DNA of 8,786 nucleotides, from assembly GCA_021807965.1 (NCBI GenBank), contig JAKBCI010000048.1:1-8786 (forward strand), in the 5' to 3' direction. Shown here one piece after another: positions 7,532 to 8,786 of this stretch. The first letter of the stretch is position 1. Each line of letters opens with the position of its first letter. The notes under the pieces were generated by a model. That model did not search any database. It had not been told where the DNA came from and worked only from the letters and a program-made list of their open reading frames with translations. A program made the translations under genes and the position numbers. Origin of the DNA: Actinomycetes bacterium. Lineage in GTDB: Bacteria; Actinomycetota; Acidimicrobiia; Acidimicrobiales; RAAP-2.

Positions 7532-7759
7532 GTGAACGCGAGTGCGGGCCTACGGATCGACGTGTCGTTTGGTTTCCCCTTCACCGTGGATGGCGGTTCA
7601 CGAACGAGGTTCGTAGGCACGATCCTCGATGTCGTCACCGCCCTGCGCCAGTGCGTGGGCCGCTCTCGGGCGATCGACCTCGCCTATGCATCGCGCCCAC
7701 GACACTCGTCGCTGGTACGACTCGGACCCGAGTGTCGTCCGATGACGGCTACGCGGTGA
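7532..7759 (+). CDS. Doubtful small ORF between the protease and bcp
   Basis: This 75-codon frame runs from a GTG at 7532 to a TGA that overlaps the 3' end of bcp by 11 bases, tail to tail. My hand count gives GC by codon position of about 65, 59 and 72 percent, a weak coding-like pattern. The peptide starts with a mixed hydrophobic segment (V-S-F-G-F-P-F near residues 11-17) and becomes arginine-rich. There is no Shine-Dalgarno, no recognised family, and the bcp-side hairpin lies inside it. It could be a real small gene, a remnant, or chance in GC-rich DNA. The rest of the 7488-7748 gap holds only the possible protease promoter and a short 6-bp hairpin at 7600-7614. Confidence 0.17.
   Translation: MNASAGLRIDVSFGFPFTVDGGSRTRFVGTILDVVTALRQCVGRSRAIDLAYASRPRHSSLVRLGPECRPMTATR
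7699..7738 (-). terminator. Perfect 10-bp inverted repeat 10 bases after the bcp stop
   Basis: Arms 7699-7708 and 7729-7738 are exact reverse complements (ACGACACTCG / CGAGTGTCGT) around a 20-base loop. The repeat starts 10 bases beyond the bcp stop codon (7749-7751, minus strand). No T tract follows. Position and perfect pairing suggest a terminator-like end of the bcp transcript. Confidence 0.5.
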
Positions 7760-8210
7760 GCGCCGCGAGCACCCGCGCGGCGTGGCCGTTCGCGCGCACG
7801 CCGTACCACGCGTGCTCGATGCGCTGGGTCGGACCGATGACGAACGTCGAGCGGATCACGCCGGTCACCGTCTTGCCGTACAGCTGCTTCTCGCCGTACG
7901 CGCCGTACTTCGCCATGACGACGTGCTCGGGATCCGAGAGCAACGTGAAGGACAGGCCGTACTTCGCAATAAAGGCACGGTGGCGCTCGGCGTCGTCGGG
8001 GGACACCCCGAGCACGCTGACGTTAAGGTCGCGCAGTGGCGCGAGCGCGTCATTGAACTGACAGGCTTCGGTCGTGCAGCCGGGCGTGTCGTCGGCGGGA
8101 TAGAAGTAGAGCACGATACGCTCGCCGGTAAAGCTGTGCAGGGACACCCGCTCACCCGCCTGATTGCCCAGGGTGAAGCCCGGCGCTCGATCGCCAACAT
8201 TGAGTCTCAT
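7749..8210 (-). CDS. bcp: Thioredoxin-dependent thiol peroxidase Bcp (peroxiredoxin)
   Basis: 153 aa, the usual length for the Bcp/PrxQ group. It reduces hydrogen peroxide and organic hydroperoxides in the cytoplasm, with thioredoxin as the usual electron donor. Seen: the start segment V-G-D-x-A-P-x-F; the active site P38-x3-T42-x2-C45 with peroxidatic C45; the resolving cysteine C50 five residues on, the atypical two-Cys arrangement of this group; and the conserved R120 in R-S-T-F. All catalytic residues are present. The ATG at 8208-8210 gives the standard N-terminus and has a strong purine-rich site just upstream. The gene is divergent from the DEAD-box helicase gene with 118 bases between the start codons. 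Confidence 0.97.
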   Translation of the reverse strand: MRLNVGDRAPGFTLGNQAGERVSLHSFTGERIVLYFYPADDTPGCTTEACQFNDALAPLRDLNVSVLGVSPDDAERHRAFIAKYGLSFTLLSDPEHVVMAKYGAYGEKQLYGKTVTGVIRSTFVIGPTQRIEHAWYGVRANGHAARVLAALTA

Positions 8211-8212
8211 GG

Positions 8213-8219
8213 TCCTCCC
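8213..8219 (-). promoter_or_regulatory. Ribosome binding site of bcp
   Basis: The minus strand reads GGGAGGA, followed by CC and the ATG of bcp. It is the best Shine-Dalgarno match in the window, although the GGAGG core lies only 3 bases from the start codon, closer than usual. Confidence 0.65.
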
Positions 8220-8242
8220 GTCACTGACGTGCGTGGTGCCCC

Positions 8243-8249
8243 TAGACTA
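8243..8249. promoter_or_regulatory. Overlapping two-way -10 motif between bcp and the helicase gene
   Basis: TAGACTA reads as TAGACT on the plus strand (8243-8248) and TAGTCT on the minus strand (revcomp of 8244-8249). Both fit the TAnnnT rule for sigma-70-type -10 elements. The motif sits 33 bases from the bcp start and 80 from the helicase start, flanked by CCCCT and AGGGG arms (8239-8243, 8250-8254). No good -35 is visible on either side. A shared or bidirectional promoter is inferred. Confidence 0.4.
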
Positions 8250-8328
8250 AGGGGGAGCTCGAGTACTGGGCTCGGGCCCACCACTTTCGAACGCCGGTTC
8301 CGGGTCCAACCGAGAAAACGGATGTTTC

Positions 8329-8786
8329 GTGAGCAGCCAGACCACCGAGTCGGCGTCGACCGACTCGTACGCGACCAACCAGACCTTCGCCGAACTGGGC
8401 GTCGACCCGAAGTTGGTCGCCGTCCTCTCGAACCAGGGGATCACCACCGCCTTTCCGATCCAGGCCCTGACCATCAGTGACGCCCTCGCCGGCCGCGACG
8501 TCTGCGGCAAGGCCAAGACCGGCTCGGGTAAGACCCTCGGCTTCGGACTGCCGATGCTGCAGCGCATCGCGGCGACCGAGAAGCCGAGTGGTCCGGGGCC
8601 GGCTCGGCCGCGCGGACTCGTACTGCTGCCGACTCGCGAGCTCGCCGTCCAGGTCCACGAGGTGCTCGAGCCCCTCGGCAAGTCCCTCGGCCTGGCCGTC
8701 ACCGCCGTCTACGGTGGGGCCGACATCGAGCGTCAGGTGAAGAACCTGCGCAAGGGCAGCGACGTCATCATCGCGACGCCCGGCCG
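8329..8786 (+). CDS. DEAD-box ATP-dependent RNA helicase (3'-truncated by window edge)
   Basis: 152 complete codons plus two bases are visible. After a Ser/Thr-rich start (about residues 1-17) come the Q motif region (F20 to Q45, with P43-I44-Q45), Walker A with G65, G67, K68 and T69, motif Ia P-T-R-E-L at 101-105, G129-G130, and motif Ib T-P-G-R beginning at 150 and running off the edge. The D-E-A-D box itself and the second RecA domain lie outside the window. DEAD-box proteins unwind short RNA duplexes with ATP in ribosome assembly, mRNA decay or cold adaptation; which of these cannot be told from this part. The GTG at 8329 is chosen because the Q-motif distance from it is normal. The nearby ATG at 8322 is out of frame. 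Only a partial GGA lies about 8 bases upstream, so the exact start is moderately sure. Confidence 0.95.
   Translation, partial: MSSQTTESASTDSYATNQTFAELGVDPKLVAVLSNQGITTAFPIQALTISDALAGRDVCGKAKTGSGKTLGFGLPMLQRIAATEKPSGPGPARPRGLVLLPTRELAVQVHEVLEPLGKSLGLAVTAVYGGADIERQVKNLRKGSDVIIATPG

Noticed and set aside
7303..8061. Plus-strand open frame of 252 codons opposite the protease and bcp
   Set aside because: It runs antisense through the conserved active site of Bcp and the N-terminal part of the protease, so it is a shadow of both.
8322..8324. ATG as start of the DEAD-box gene
   Set aside because: It is out of frame with the helicase motifs; the GTG at 8329 is in frame and gives a normal N-terminus.

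Overview
The window is high-GC DNA with strong GC bias at third codon positions, frequent GTG starts and few strong Shine-Dalgarno sites. Together with the gene content (a SWIM/SNF2 helicase of the mycobacterial HelZ type, secreted beta-propeller proteins, Bcp, a DEAD-box helicase) this suggests an actinobacterium. A short two-cysteine C-terminal tail on one secreted protein resembles tails I recall from Acidimicrobiia and freshwater actinobacteria. The class assignment is inference and no single sequence here proves it.

Layout, left to right: (1) the 3' part of a DedA-family membrane protein (1-501, +). (2) A secreted NHL-like beta-propeller protein with an Fn3-like domain and the two-Cys tail (600-1985, +). 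(3) A 171-base gap that may hold a small minus-strand reading frame whose stop shares a CTAG with the preceding gene. (4) A large SWIM + SNF2 helicase (2157-5513, +), the main gene of the window. (5) Convergent to it, a secreted Asp-box (BNR-like) propeller with eight cysteines (5561-6673, -). (6) A cytosolic putative Zn-dependent protease of the DUF2268 type (6843-7487, -). (7) Thioredoxin-dependent peroxiredoxin Bcp (7749-8210, -). (8) Divergent from bcp, the 5' part of a DEAD-box RNA helicase (8329-8786, +), with a compact shared promoter region in between.

The minus-strand genes (370 aa protein, DUF2268, bcp) are separated by gaps of 169 and 261 bases. Two of them end in perfect 10-bp inverted repeats without a T tract, so they look like separate transcription units rather than one operon. 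I see no shared pathway. The set reads as ordinary chromosome: envelope and secreted proteins, nucleic-acid helicases and an oxidative-stress enzyme. I see no mobile element, CRISPR array, rRNA, tRNA or recognisable defence island. The least explained parts are the two secreted propellers flanking the SNF2 gene, the possible small ORFs in the gaps at 1982-2134 and 7532-7759, and the overlapping two-way -10 motif at 8243-8249.
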